Shown one piece after another: positions 23,155 through 34,297 of a stretch of 64,000 bases of DNA. This DNA is from Neonectria sp. B-13 (lineage: Eukaryota; Ascomycota; Sordariomycetes; Hypocreales; Nectriaceae), in the NCBI GenBank assembly GCA_002682825.1, contig NOKP01000020.1, positions 372,001 through 436,000 on the forward strand. Reading direction: 5' to 3'. Both the position numbers and the translations under genes were made by a program. The notes below the pieces were generated by a model, which was not told where the DNA came from, ran no database searches, and saw only the letters and a list, made by a program, of their open reading frames with translations. Position 1 is the stretch's first letter, and the number at the start of each line of letters is the position of its first letter.

Positions 23155-24839
23155 TGCAATGTTAAGAGGGATGGGTTTCTTTGTGAGAGATGTGTGAATG
23201 AGGAATTCAGATGATGGTTGTAATAGCTTTGGTAAAATGAAAAAGAGAATAGTTTTGGGGAGAGAAAGAGTTCTATTTAAACATAATCCCATGTCAGCCC
23301 ATCAACTCCTCGTTTGATTGCTCTTTCGTTACTCTTCAATGCACTCAGTGCTAGCGTTCATTGGAAGCAATTTCAATCCGAGATTTTCTCCCCTCTGTGG
23401 CTGTCTTAATTCCAACGCTTACGACAAATGCAGAGGCCAATTGACATCACTTATGCACTTGATCGGATTTAAAATACTATTGCCGATTGTCCGTCTTGGT
23501 GTTTTACGGACTTTTGCGGAATTTGAGACTTACTGTACACGATTCGGCACTCTGCCTGCAAACTAGCACTATTTGAACTTTAAGGAGTAGGTCTGGCGAT
23601 TATACAAAAGCGAATGTTCGGAAGCGGCTCACTGTAACTACCCGGTCGGCCAGTGTCAAGCCGAACCCGATTCAAATAGCTTGAGACAGGAGATCGGAGA
23701 GTAGTCCGAACTTCACAGGTTCTTGTCGTGATGCCCCAAGCCGCAGCCATAGGTCTCGGACTGGTACTGTATCCACCTTGCGTCTCCCATCAAACCCGGT
23801 AGTCAGTCACAAGCATATCTTATGCATTTTACAAAATCAGTTGTTCTTCCTAGAGGACGATCTTGCGGATTCCTCGATTCTTCGGTTAAATCCAGGAACT
23901 ACTTCTCATGTAGTTAGAAGGGAGACTGAGGAAAACAAACAGTTCGGAGGTAGACCGCTGAACAGCCAGGGGGGAAGTGATGACGTCCTGAAAGCGTCTA
24001 CCCGCGGTTACTAAGATCTCATGGGTTTGTCTCAGGATGTCAATATACGTTGAGATAAAACTGAAGATCATTGTGTTTGTTTCCTTATGGGAAGTTGAAC
24101 TCCTGCCTAGCAATGAACCAAGGCTGAGGTGACTGAAAGGGCTACAACAAGGGGAGTGCAGCACGAAGAGGATTTGTCGAGGATAGAGCATGCAGGAGAT
24201 AGAATTGCGCAAGTGGCAGACAACATCACAAATAACGCAATTTGAGATAGGAAGGTGAATAGTAGCTGACCCACCCATCTTGCCAAAATCCTTGCGAGCT
24301 AAGGGTTCTTAGCACGGACTTGTTGGTCCTAGGCACAGCATTCACAACCTCATGACCGAAGATTTCATACTTTTACTCTAATTATTTTCTGTAAAGCAGC
24401 TCAGCAGTCTGGTTGAATCCAATTCGACGTGTAGTGAAGGCAATAGGTGAAGAAATCGCATCCGCTCGGCCTCTCACATCACTTCCACATCAGCTTCGTC
24501 TCAGAATGTTGGCTTGATGGGGCTGGTATTGCTCCTTTTTGCCGCATGCATAGTCTATCGGCTAACCGCAACTAGGAGGAAGTGGGGGCCTGTTGGTTGG
24601 TCTTTCAGCCATAAACAGGCTACTTTTGATTAGAGGTCGTCGTTAGGGTATATAGGTCGTCCTTGTTCCGTTCCAGAATTCCGCATTTTTGGTGTTTTCT
24701 TTGTCAAAGCCCTCGATTTCATGTTCAAAGAATACGACCACTCGACCTGAACCCCCGCTCCTCCATCTCCAACATTTGAGTATAAGGAACTTGGCACAGT
24801 TCGACTATCATTTTTTGTTCCTTCTTTCCTTACCACAAA
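23155..24839. other. Intergenic, no supported gene
   Basis: No gene. A 37-codon plus-strand frame near 24518 has a membrane-anchor-like start (MGLVLLLFAACIVYRL) but no continuation. A 130-aa minus-strand frame at 23886-24278 has no motif. Confidence 0.4.
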
Positions 24840-25897
24840 ATGCCTGAAAAATGTTGGGACGCAGCAAGTTGGTTGCATATGAATAAATTGCAGTGTATCG
24901 GTCGGAACGTGACCGGCGCACGGTGCGCTAGGGGGCGAAAAATCGAACGCTCAAACATCAGCAACTTGCTCTGGTCAATGTCAAACACGCGACCAGCGGC
25001 CGTCTCAATAGAGATGCTGCGTCAACTTGCAAGGTTCTGCCTCTGTGCTGGTCATACTGGTCAATTTAAAATAGTTGCGGTGGATTGGATGGAGGACGTT
25101 CAGTCGGCGACCTTGCACTATCAACTCTTGGCGGATATCGGTTCTCTCAAGGCTAAGATCTGTGTTGCAAATCAGATGATCGTGGAGTCCCAGAACAGTC
25201 GTGTAGGCCGAGATGAAGAACGACAGAAACTGCTGAAGATTGCACAAGATTTAGAACTGCAGGTCAAGAATCGCGACACCAAAGTAATGACCTTGGTAGC
25301 CCAGCTGCAAAATAGTCAAGACGGGAACATGGCGCAAAGACGCACCATCGCAAAGCTAGAAGGCGACCTTAAGACCCTGATTGGTTCACTCAGAAAGGCA
25401 TCGAACGTACGGGATGGAACGAATCGAGTTTTGCGGAATGAACTGGACACAACCAATAGTCACCTGCAGTTTTGCCAGGATGAACTAAACAAATCTCAGA
25501 GAGAACACGAAACGCTCCGCTGTCTTGCAAAAGAACAGGCTTCATTAGTGGAGGACCTTCAAGACAAGCAGCATCACTTAACGGCCCGGCTCAACGCCAA
25601 GGAATCCTTGCTGGGAGGGTGCCGCACAGAACTCGAAGAGGAGCGATCGCGTGTTCTAACTCTCAAGAAGCGTCTTGCGAAGTCGGAACTGGTTGAAGCT
25701 GAGTTGAAGGAGAGCATATCAAAGTGCTGGATGCATTGGCTCAGAGGTTGGGGGACATGTTTCCTGACATGGGTGACGTCTTCAAAGTCAACGTGGACTC
25801 AGAAAGTGATGCAAGGGGTTCCGTTAAAGCCATGGTTCGTGGGACTCTACAAGCACGTATACTACCGCGCCTGGACATAGGCCATGTTTTTAGGTAG
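24840..25897 (+). CDS. Zinc-binding N-terminus plus long coiled coil; probable C-terminal frameshift
   Basis: The open frame 24840-25880 encodes 346 aa. Residues 18-75 show QCIGRNVTGARCARGRKIER, then a helical stretch, then LARFCLCAGH. This Cys/His pattern is the small zinc-binding module that often precedes T5orf172/GIY-YIG domains in fungal proteins; no such nuclease domain is present here. Residues 95-295 form a long coiled coil (for example DEERQKLLKIAQDLELQVKN and TELEEERSRVLTLKKRLAKS). After residue 295 the open frame becomes Trp-rich and unlike protein, while the neighbouring frame continues convincingly as IKVLDALAQRLGDMFPDMGD to a stop at 25895-25897. A one-base indel near 25715 therefore probably shifts the natural C-terminus. 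Role unknown. Confidence 0.65.
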
Positions 25898-26414
25898 TCT
25901 TTAGTGATTTGGAATGTTGGTAATCGTCGCGCTACACCTTTAGCCTGTGAAGCATCGCCCTTGATCAGCACCCACACAATCGCCGGCCTCTTGTACCTTG
26001 CTTATTCCTAACATAGAAACTTATATTCCATTCCAGACCAGTGAACACTGCAAGCTTCTGCAGATCTGTGTAATCCCGACTTTGTTGTCAGGTGGCTGCG
26101 CGGAGAAGGCGGCTGTCCTGCTTGAGTAGCCTTGGTCCGTGAATGGGGGACATTTGTTAGTGTCACGGGGTGTGCCACGGCGACGGCACTAACAGTGTCC
26201 GTCATCGGCCCCACTCAAGCTCGATCCCTCCGCAACTCCACTCTACAGTTCCACCCCATCTCCCATCTCCACGCCACCAGAGCCTCTACCTTCAACACGC
26301 CCACAACCTCGTTATCATTATCACCGCCACGTCGCTTCAAGCTGCAACATGCGCAGGCCCGCCCTTTGAACCGAGCCCCGATGGCGTCCTAAGCGACGCT
26401 GACTCTCCCCAACA
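25898..26414. promoter_or_regulatory. Upstream region of RTC1
   Basis: No gene. The stretch before 26415 is pyrimidine-rich (about 26210-26330), typical of promoters of constitutively expressed fungal genes. The overlapping frames at 26132-26709 are shadows. Confidence 0.4.
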
Positions 26415-29400
26415 ATGTATAATCGCGACTCCAAGATTATGCGCAAGCTCCTCGGCAAAGCCGCGCCCGAGACCCCCACCGACCCGAACAACCTCTCCCT
26501 CACCCGCCCGCCCGCGTCCTCCGTCATCGCCACCTACCGCCCGTCCAAGTCCCAGGATGGCGTCTATCGCGCCGGCGTCCCCATCCTCAGCCTCGATGTC
26601 TCTCCCGATCGCCGCGCCGCTGTCCTGGGCGGTGCACACATTCTCAAGACGGTGGTCCTCGACGACCCCCAGAGCTTCAACTTCAACTTCCACGAGGGGG
26701 TGGACCTGAGGGCCGTCATCACTGCGCAGACCTCGGGCCCCAAGGGCAACTCGACCGCCGACCAGCTCAGCATTCGCGATGTCAAGTGGCATGGCTGCTC
26801 GACCATCTTCACGGCCTGTGCCAACGGCAAGATCTTCACCTACGACGTCGCCCGCGTTGGGTCTGGGGCGGCCGAGCCATTGGAGTATATACAGATACAG
26901 GAGGACTCCCGGCAGATTACTACGCTAGATGTCAACCCGCATCTCAAGAGCTGGCTTCTCTCCGGCAGCCAGGATGGAATAGCCCGCGTTTTCGATACCT
27001 CGGCACCTCAGCAAGGCCGTTCGGGCGGCATCACGTTTCGGCAACGCTTTGCGCCCCTCAAATGCATAGATCCGATTAGACAGGTGAAGTGGTCGCCAAA
27101 GGTTGGACACGAGATGGCCTGCTGCACCGAAGGGGGAGTAGTGCTGAAGTGGGACGCTCGGCAGCCTGCCAGGCCGCTGTTGAGGATTAACGCGCACGAG
27201 AAGGCATGCGCTTCGATTTCGTGGCATCCAGATGGAAACCACCTCATCAGCGCCGGTTGGGACACCAAACTCCACGTGTGGGACCTTGGGAGCACTGCCG
27301 ACAAACGCCAGAAGCCGAAATACACAGTCTCAACGCCTGCGCCCGTCTTCGCCATTGCTTGGAGGCCAGGTCTCTGGTCGGCGACGGCTCAGAGCAAACG
27401 CGTCGCCCAGGTCGCTGTTTCATACGATGACAGTAGTTCTCGACGGTATGGAACTTCGGCCGTGCATATCTGGGACCTTGCGCGGCCCACGATGCCCTAC
27501 AAGGAGATCGAGCGGTTCGAATCTTCACCAGCGGCCTTGCTTTGGCAAGATCAAGACATGCTATGGACGGTGGGCCAGGATGGCCTCTTCACCCAATGCG
27601 ATGTTGCCTTTGCGCCCAAGGTCATCGATCGCCAGTCAACATCGTCTATGGCATTCTCTCCCACAGGCGATGTTCTTATGTTCTTAGACGAGCGACCGCA
27701 TTCTCAACGGCCGCGCCCTCCTGGCAGCCACCACGCCGACATAGTTCCTCGAAGTGCGTATGGGTCAAGCCCGAATGCGCCAATGTTGAGCATCAGCAGA
27801 AGCGATTCCGAGGAAGACGTTGTGGGCAGTTTCCTCGGCCCCCGACGACGACTCAGTCGCAAGCGGGCACCCAGCGGGAGATCAGGTCCTCCAATGAGCA
27901 CAACCCCCCCGTCCGGCTCGGGCGTACCTGATGACCACAAACTCCTGGGACTCGACCAAGCCATTAAGGTGACTGGGATCTTCAAATCGCAGCAAACAAT
28001 GGCATCGGGGCACGTCCCTACCACGAGGACAACACAGGTTTATCAGTATCTGTCCACCATCTACCTCGAAACGCTCCAGCGCGAGCTTCCATACGTTAAA
28101 GACGGCAAGTCACTCAGCAAACGAGTTGCTACCATTATGGAACAGTATGCCCACGCAGCTGAGAGCGTCAGTCTCTTCCGACTTTCTCAGACGTGGCGCA
28201 TTCTGTCCTATGCCGTCGGGCTGCTTCTTGAGAGGCGTGCTCAATACCACCTCGAAGTGCGTCTCGGTCAATTCCAAAAGGCCAAGATGGATGAGAGGAA
28301 GGGCAGTGGGAGACTGAAGCCAGTCGACCTTTATCCCTCTGTTCGAAGTTATGGTGAGGAGACCCCCAGGCGACTGTCTACTCAAACAGTTGTACCCATA
28401 GGCCGGTCTTTGTCTAGTCGATCACTTTTGTCGCAAGGGATTGAAAGCACTTCCAACGTTCCCACCCCGCTTGCGCGACCTGTGGACGCCAAGAACGGGA
28501 GCGACATTTACGACTACTCGCAGCAGATCGGAAGGAAACTGGCGGCAGTGATGGAGCCCGACGAGCTTAGCTTGGGACCTGCGGTGCATGATCATCTCGA
28601 CGACACCCCGAGGAAGCGTCTTGACTCTGTTCCCCTCTCCGAAGTGAGCCATGATAGTGAGCGCTCGCATATCTCCAGCACTGAAGGTTACGACTTCTAC
28701 GATGCGGATGCATTGGTCCAGGCTATGGATGTCCCGATGCCCCAAAAGAAGGAGCCGTTAACCCTCGGCTATCCCGGCTCCCGAAGTGCTGACAATAGGA
28801 AAGTCGTTAGGCACGATTCCGATGAAAGTTTGGTTCAGATGTTTTCCACCTCGGATGCCGCCAAACAGGCCCCGATTGCCTCCATGTCCAACGGAACCGG
28901 AGTCGGAACTTGGAGGTCAAGCCTGGCCAGACATGCGTCCGACATGTCGACCCATAGCCAGGAATATCAGAGCCGGATCCGTGGGGAAGAGATTGAACCC
29001 GAAGAACCGAAGGATTTGCCGGTGCATCGCAAAAAGCCTCGCACCGCGGAATCTCCCGAGGAAGTGTTTTTGATCTCGCAGACAACCATGGGAACCGATG
29101 ACAGCTACCCATCGCAGACATCAGAGCCCTCGCGGGGTGAAGCTGATATCTCACCTAAGACAGACGACCAGCCATCAACATTACAACCGCAGATACCAGA
29201 ACAGCCAAATCAAGACCAGCGACAGCAGCAGCAACAACCACTTTTCCTAGCGCCAGCCAGCCACCCCATCCGCACTGCTAGCCCCCTCAAAATACCCTCT
29301 CCAGCTCAGCAGGACGTTCGGCCATACATCCTCGAAACCGACTATCTACCCTGGGAGCAAGATCCCCTTTATCCACACCCAACCGTTTCTGATGGGGCAA

Positions 29401-30368
29401 CGCCCATGATCTCACCCCTCGATCCATACTCCCTCATCACAAGAGCGCTGGACTACGAGTCTCGGAGTTCTGCGCTCAACGCTTCGGCAATCATTCTGCT
29501 ACTGAAGCCCCTTGTGCCAGACTACATCATTGACTACCATCAAGCCAGCGCCGTCCTCCGCCAGCACCACTCGCGTCTCATGCGCATGAGTCTCTTCATC
29601 GAGGCTTCGCTGCTCCGCAACACCTGCATACGGGGCTGGCCTGAGGGGCTACCGGACTGGGGCGAAAACTACACGGCAATCTTCACGCCCGCCCAGCAGG
29701 GCGTCAAAGTGGGCTTCTTCTGCTCTTCCTGCCGGAAGCCCAGGGAGATCGATCCCAAGCAAGGCAAGGCAGCTATCTGGACCTGCGAGCGTTGCCGCAA
29801 GGCCATGGCCCCCTGCGCCGTCTGCGGACACCGAGATCCAGCGGAGGCTAGCCATGTTCCTGCAGAGATCGCCCAGGCACTCGACGCCTCAAGTGCGTGG
29901 CTGTCAGAGTGGTGGTACTGTCCCGGCTGCGCCCACGGCGGACACGCCTCCTGCCTCCAAGCCTGGCACGGCGCCCTCGACGTCCCAGACATTACCAATG
30001 GATCGACCACCTACAGTGACGGCTGCTGTCCACTCGACGGCTGCGGCCACGCCTGTCTCCCCGGTAAATACAGGGCAGAGACGACCACAGCTCGCTCCGA
30101 CGAGCTCGGCCGCGCCACGGTTGAGAAGACGCGCGCCCGCGAGGATCGCACTAACAACAGCAGCCGACGGTCCAGCCCGCGCCCTGGCCTCGACCGGGCC
30201 GTCAAGAGCGATAGCAACGACATCCCGCAAAGCCGGGCGGTCGGCATGGCGCGCGAGGCGCTGAACAAGAGCGGCGGCGGCATCCTGAGCTCCAGCCCGG
30301 GGCGGTCTCTCGTCACTGGGGAACGGGAGAGGCGGAAGAGCGTCAAGTTCGCGGGGCCTGAGAAGTGA
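26415..30368 (+). CDS. RTC1: RTC1/SEA2 (WDR24 orthologue), SEACAT/GATOR2 subunit
   Basis: This intronless 1317-aa gene encodes the fungal WDR24 orthologue, a vacuole-associated subunit of the SEA complex (GATOR2 in animals) that relieves inhibition of TORC1 in response to amino acids. Residues about 50-400 hold WD40 repeats (for example WLLSGSQDGIARVFDTS, HPDGNHLISAGWDTKLHVWD and SSAVHIWDLARP-like sequence). A long, low-complexity acidic and Ser/Gln-rich middle follows (poly-Gln near residue 935). A C-terminal zinc domain lies at about residues 1096-1210, with CSSCRKP, WTCERCRKAMAPCAVCGH, WWYCPGCAHGGHASCLQAWH and CCPLDGCGHACLP, a RING-like fold typical of the family. The length is normal for filamentous fungi. 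It is convergent with VPS38 (312 bp apart). Confidence 0.93.
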   Translation: MYNRDSKIMRKLLGKAAPETPTDPNNLSLTRPPASSVIATYRPSKSQDGVYRAGVPILSLDVSPDRRAAVLGGAHILKTVVLDDPQSFNFNFHEGVDLRAVITAQTSGPKGNSTADQLSIRDVKWHGCSTIFTACANGKIFTYDVARVGSGAAEPLEYIQIQEDSRQITTLDVNPHLKSWLLSGSQDGIARVFDTSAPQQGRSGGITFRQRFAPLKCIDPIRQVKWSPKVGHEMACCTEGGVVLKWDARQPARPLLRINAHEKACASISWHPDGNHLISAGWDTKLHVWDLGSTADKRQKPKYTVSTPAPVFAIAWRPGLWSATAQSKRVAQVAVSYDDSSSRRYGTSAVHIWDLARPTMPYKEIERFESSPAALLWQDQDMLWTVGQDGLFTQCDVAFAPKVIDRQSTSSMAFSPTGDVLMFLDERPHSQRPRPPGSHHADIVPRSAYGSSPNAPMLSISRSDSEEDVVGSFLGPRRRLSRKRAPSGRSGPPMSTTPPSGSGVPDDHKLLGLDQAIKVTGIFKSQQTMASGHVPTTRTTQVYQYLSTIYLETLQRELPYVKDGKSLSKRVATIMEQYAHAAESVSLFRLSQTWRILSYAVGLLLERRAQYHLEVRLGQFQKAKMDERKGSGRLKPVDLYPSVRSYGEETPRRLSTQTVVPIGRSLSSRSLLSQGIESTSNVPTPLARPVDAKNGSDIYDYSQQIGRKLAAVMEPDELSLGPAVHDHLDDTPRKRLDSVPLSEVSHDSERSHISSTEGYDFYDADALVQAMDVPMPQKKEPLTLGYPGSRSADNRKVVRHDSDESLVQMFSTSDAAKQAPIASMSNGTGVGTWRSSLARHASDMSTHSQEYQSRIRGEEIEPEEPKDLPVHRKKPRTAESPEEVFLISQTTMGTDDSYPSQTSEPSRGEADISPKTDDQPSTLQPQIPEQPNQDQRQQQQQPLFLAPASHPIRTASPLKIPSPAQQDVRPYILETDYLPWEQDPLYPHPTVSDGATPMISPLDPYSLITRALDYESRSSALNASAIILLLKPLVPDYIIDYHQASAVLRQHHSRLMRMSLFIEASLLRNTCIRGWPEGLPDWGENYTAIFTPAQQGVKVGFFCSSCRKPREIDPKQGKAAIWTCERCRKAMAPCAVCGHRDPAEASHVPAEIAQALDASSAWLSEWWYCPGCAHGGHASCLQAWHGALDVPDITNGSTTYSDGCCPLDGCGHACLPGKYRAETTTARSDELGRATVEKTRAREDRTNNSSRRSSPRPGLDRAVKSDSNDIPQSRAVGMAREALNKSGGGILSSSPGRSLVTGERERRKSVKFAGPEK

Positions 30369-30680
30369 AGGTTATCTTTACGCCATTTCTTTGCATTTTC
30401 TTTTATGGGGTTTACGCACGGCGCACGGTTGGATCTCTGTCATTTTCACGTGAATAGGATGGGTAGGATACCTAAACTCTAGAAGCCAAAACTCAGCATA
30501 ATACGAGAACCGTTTTGATACCCGAAGCATTACTCTATGTTCAGGATTATAACTTTGCTTGTGCTTTTGTGCTTAATACAACATGATGCAATGAAGGAAG
30601 CGCTGATCTCCCCCAGTGTCATGTCAAGACAGCATCTACGCCAATCAACCCCAATGCGAAAACGCCACGCCACGCTTCAT
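30369..30680. other. 3' intergenic between RTC1 and VPS38
   Basis: Short convergent intergenic region; presumably holds both polyadenylation sites. No gene. Confidence 0.5.
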
Positions 30681-32592
30681 TTATCTGCTAACATTCTCCC
30701 TCAAACCCTTGGTCCTGAGCGTGAACTTGGTATCGCCTTCGTCAAACGGCAGTGACACGATGTCACCCAGGCTCTCCACCACATCATCCGGCCTGTCATC
30801 ACCATTACTCTTCATGAGCTTCCTGAGCGCATCTCCGTGCTGGTTGTTCATCTCGCTGTCGACACTGCCACGGCGGCTTCCAGCAGTGCTACTGCCGTCT
30901 CCGTCGACTTGGGTGGATATGGTCGACATCCTGCCTTTGAGTCTGCCGGCCCAAAGTCCGCGAACGCCGCCCTTTTTGCGCTCGGGGACATCTTCTGTCC
31001 CAGCGCTGCAGACGTAGAGCAAGTACTTCAGGTTGGGGAGAGAGTGCCGGATGTCGACGACCTTGAGGCCTTGGGACGAGCAGAGAGCTTCGATGTCCTT
31101 GTTGAGGAGGAACCAGCCGTATTCGAAACGCCACTGGCCGACCGTGGATCCTCCTCGGGGGAGATATAGTGGGAACTCCCGCCGTGACACAGTCTTGTGG
31201 GAAAGCTGGGAGATGTCGTCGCGTGCATATGAGCGGGACCCGAATGCATCTAGAGGGTATGGCAGGGGGTGTGCGAGATAAAATTGCAGGTGGCGTGTCA
31301 AAAGAGACACGAACCCTAGACCGGCAGAAAGGACGTCCTCGGGTATTTGCCTCGCGGTCGCAGCATCGTATGTCGAGTTTGGAAGGGGAATGTTGCAAAT
31401 CTGGAACGACAAAGGCGGAGCGTTGGGAATTGGCGTGATGGGAAAGATATCGGCGAGGTCTGAGCATATTCGACGGCGTTGCCCTCGGATCTGCTGCTCT
31501 GTCGACTCGACAAGCTGCTTGGATGTTTGTAACTGTTCCTTGTCGTTTGCAATATCCTCCTCCGCCTTAGCCTGAAATGCTCTCCCGTCGGCGATGGCTT
31601 CTCTCCGGCTCTTTATTGACTCTTGGAGATCGTCTCGTTGCTTCTCTGCAAGTCGGTTCGCTCGTCGTTGCGCCGTGACATGTTTCTTAGCCAAGGAGAC
31701 AGCCTCTTCAGCTGCTTCGGAAGTATCCACGGGACTCTGCTCCAGGATCTGATTGATCTCGTCCATTATGCGTTGCTGAGTTTCCATGGCATCCTCGATG
31801 GAGCTCTCTAGGTTGGCTAGCTTCATGAGAGCATTGTATGACGAAGTCGCGACTGTCGGTGCTTGCTTGGGTTCGGATATTCGGTTTGGGAAGTCGAGAG
31901 AGTAGATTCCATCCTCGAGGTGGAAGACGAGAGCATTCGGGGGGAAACCCCTATCCATGAGGGTGCCGACAAAGTTGAGGCGTCGCAGGTCGATCAATTC
32001 TTCCAGCAAGAAAACCCAAGACTCGTGTTTCGGTCGCTTCGCCCACAGGCGGATGGTCATGATGCATGATCTCGAAATAGCCGGCTCGGAGTCACCTAGA
32101 TTAAAGAACTGGAAGTTGAAGTTCTTGGATACGATTAGGTTCAGGCTTGGCAAGGGCAGGTGTCGAATAGATGCTTACCGCCGACTTCTCTCGCACCTCG
32201 CTCACGTATACGGGATCGGCGCACCCATTGACGTGTAGCGTGTAGAAGACATCCCCAACAGACTCCTCGACCAAGGCCTCGAGCTTCTTCTGTCTCGCGA
32301 CGGGGTTCGCGTGCGCCAAGCTCAAGCTCGTCCTACGGACATTCTGCGGTCGCACGGGATCGGGGAGCATACTGCTGTTCCTGAGGTTCTCAGACGATCG
32401 CGACGGGTGCAATTGGCTCGACTCCCTCAGGACCTGGAGCTTCTTGGGGCTCCGGTTGACGTCGACATCGTCGGTGGTGCGCAGATTGGTGGGCGCAAAG
32501 GACAGGTTTCGCAGCCAGACGCCGCGAAGGTGTCGCAGCTTGCGGTTCTGGGCTCGGAGGCGTGGGCGACGCGATTCGGCGAGGGACGACAT
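30681..32592 (-). CDS. VPS38: VPS38/UVRAG-like subunit of PI3-kinase complex II
   Basis: Two exons (32179-32592, 30681-32123; 55-nt intron with AAG acceptor) give 618 aa. The junction restores VREKSA-NFNFQFFNLGDSEP, matching the conserved C2-like start of UVRAG/Vps38 proteins. Residues about 250-360 form a coiled coil (ESSIEDAMETQQRIMDEINQ through QLVESTEQQIRGQRRRICSD) of the Atg14/UVRAG/Vps38 family (PF10186). The C-terminal domain includes FPITPIPNAPPLSFQICNIP, TRHLQFYLAHPLPYPLDAFG and EYGWFLLNKDIEALCSSQGL. This subunit directs Vps34-Vps15-Vps30 to endosomes for vacuolar sorting and late steps of autophagy. The basic N-terminus (SLAESRRPRLRAQNRKLRHL) is fungal-specific. Confidence 0.9.
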
Positions 32593-33232
32593 GGCGTGGG
32601 CATGCTGCACCGTGCGCAGCTAAAGACGGTGGCAGCTATAACATTGAAGACGAAGCAAAAGAAAATAGAGCTATTGCAGCGACGACGTTGGGTTGTTTGG
32701 TGTTGGAGTTGGAGAGCTCAGGGAAGAGAAGAACAACGGTGCAGAAAGCAGTGCAACCGGAGAGGGGCGGCGTCGTCATGGCAAGCTCGGAGCTTAATCC
32801 ATCGAGTGAGGTCACGCTGCACCGCGGCTGCATTTGGCAGGTGGGTGTGCTGAGCCGCGATAGTTGCATCCCCGTTTTTAGTGATAACTGCCCACTCTCC
32901 TCCTCATCTCCTCCCTCCTCCACCATCATCACGTGAAACCACTTAAAGTTGGCGGCCTTTCTCATTCCCACGATAACGTCGATTTCTTAGAAATGCGGGA
33001 TGTACTGGGACTTTGCGGGGAAGCTGGGAGCGTTACAAAAGCAATACTTGGCACCAACACCGGAACATGCGAACACCATCATGTGTCTCAGCTTTGCTTT
33101 GGCGTCTCGCTTCGAAGTTTGTCTCATCTGATCCTCTAGCTAGGTCCCTTGGCCTGGCACTACATGTCCCGTCTCTCTGCTCTATCTATTTCGCCGGCTT
33201 TCAAGGCCTCACGTCGGCCATTACAGCCAAGA
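32593..33232. promoter_or_regulatory. Upstream region of VPS38
   Basis: No gene. This contains the VPS38 promoter and the 3' flank of the Nudix gene. Frames at 32311-32971 are shadows. Confidence 0.4.
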
Positions 33233-33817
33233 CTACAGCCTTAGATCGTTGAGGTTGTCCGTCTGTTGAAGGAGGTGCACTAGGGGCAGGAACAGCTTCT
33301 CCCCGTTTGTCGTTTCGCCCTGTGGCTTGGAATGGAGAATATGCTTCAGATCCTCCCATGTCTTCCAGTACCATCCCTCACACTTTTCAGGTTCCAGCAC
33401 CTAGGAAGTGTCAGCTCAGTTCATGTTCCGATCCCGGTATTTGACGCACCTGAGGCTCGGCCGCCTTGTCCTCCATCTCACAGTGCACAAACAGCGTGAT
33501 GTAATGCTTTCCAGCCTCCTCGAACACATCGTTTGTAACGGCCACGATCTTGACGCCCTGGACCTTGAGCCCCGTCTCTTCCAGCACTTCCCGCTCGGCG
33601 CAGACCAAGACGCTTTCGCCGTGCTCCAGATGGCCGCCTGGCAATTGCCATGTTCCTTCTTCAATCAGCGGCGTTTTCTTTCATGGGTGAGATACGGTTA
33701 AGATATGGGCATACCTGAGCCGTGACTCCCCATGCGCTTCCCCGTGACAAACTTGCCGTCCGGGCCGTAGATGATGGCGGCGACTCCAACGCGAGGGTGA
33801 GGTAATTCTGAAGCCAT
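33233..33817 (-). CDS. Nudix hydrolase
   Basis: Three exons (33715-33817, 33450-33655, 33233-33400) give 158 aa. The protein starts MASELPHPRVGVAAIIYGPD and carries an exact Nudix box, GHLEHGESVLVCAEREVLEE followed by TGL, fitting G-x5-E-x7-R-E-U-x-E-E-x-G-U. It is preceded by TWQLPGG, as in MutT/NUDT15-type proteins. The C-terminal exon reads EPEKCEGWYWKTWEDL. Such enzymes hydrolyse nucleoside diphosphate derivatives, often oxidised or abnormal nucleotides, in the cytosol. The overall layout is closest to NUDT15/MTH2-like enzymes. All introns keep the frame. Confidence 0.92.
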
Positions 33818-34297
33818 TATGCGTATGAGTGCGTATTCAGGATGCTGGTCTTTTCAGCAGACAAAACAAGTTCCGTGGACAATTAGACCCCCCTGTGATA
33901 ATGAGGGGAATGTTGTAGTGATGGTGGTGTCTCGGGACACGAGTGAATTACGGCTTTAGGTAACGGTGAGCTGGCCGGCTGACTCATTTGGAGGCTATGT
34001 TAGGCTTCTCAGGACAACACAGCCCGACAGCATTAGCGATCTACCTTTTTTTCTACTTCATCAACTTTCAACCTTGCGAGAACTAGTAAGGGCGCAGGCA
34101 ATAATAAGTCACATGACAATTCGTTTGACCTCATCAAGGTGTAATTGCTCATAAAGGTGCACTCATTAAGTGCACAAACTTTGTTAGATCCTCAAAGTAT
34201 ATGGAGAAGATCAGATTACTAGCACTTTTCATACAATTACAATTTACTACTTTTTTTGTCACATTCAACCACGGACGTGCTAGGCATCTTAGAGTCG
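33818..34297. other. Intergenic
   Basis: No gene seen between the Nudix start and the AIG2-like pseudogene. Confidence 0.5.

Noticed and set aside
24518..24632. Short frame resembling a P450 membrane anchor
   Set aside because: Only 37 codons, with no following P450 sequence in any frame.
26132..30264. Many long frames on both strands within RTC1
   Set aside because: They are shadows of the WD40/RING gene; none has its own domain.
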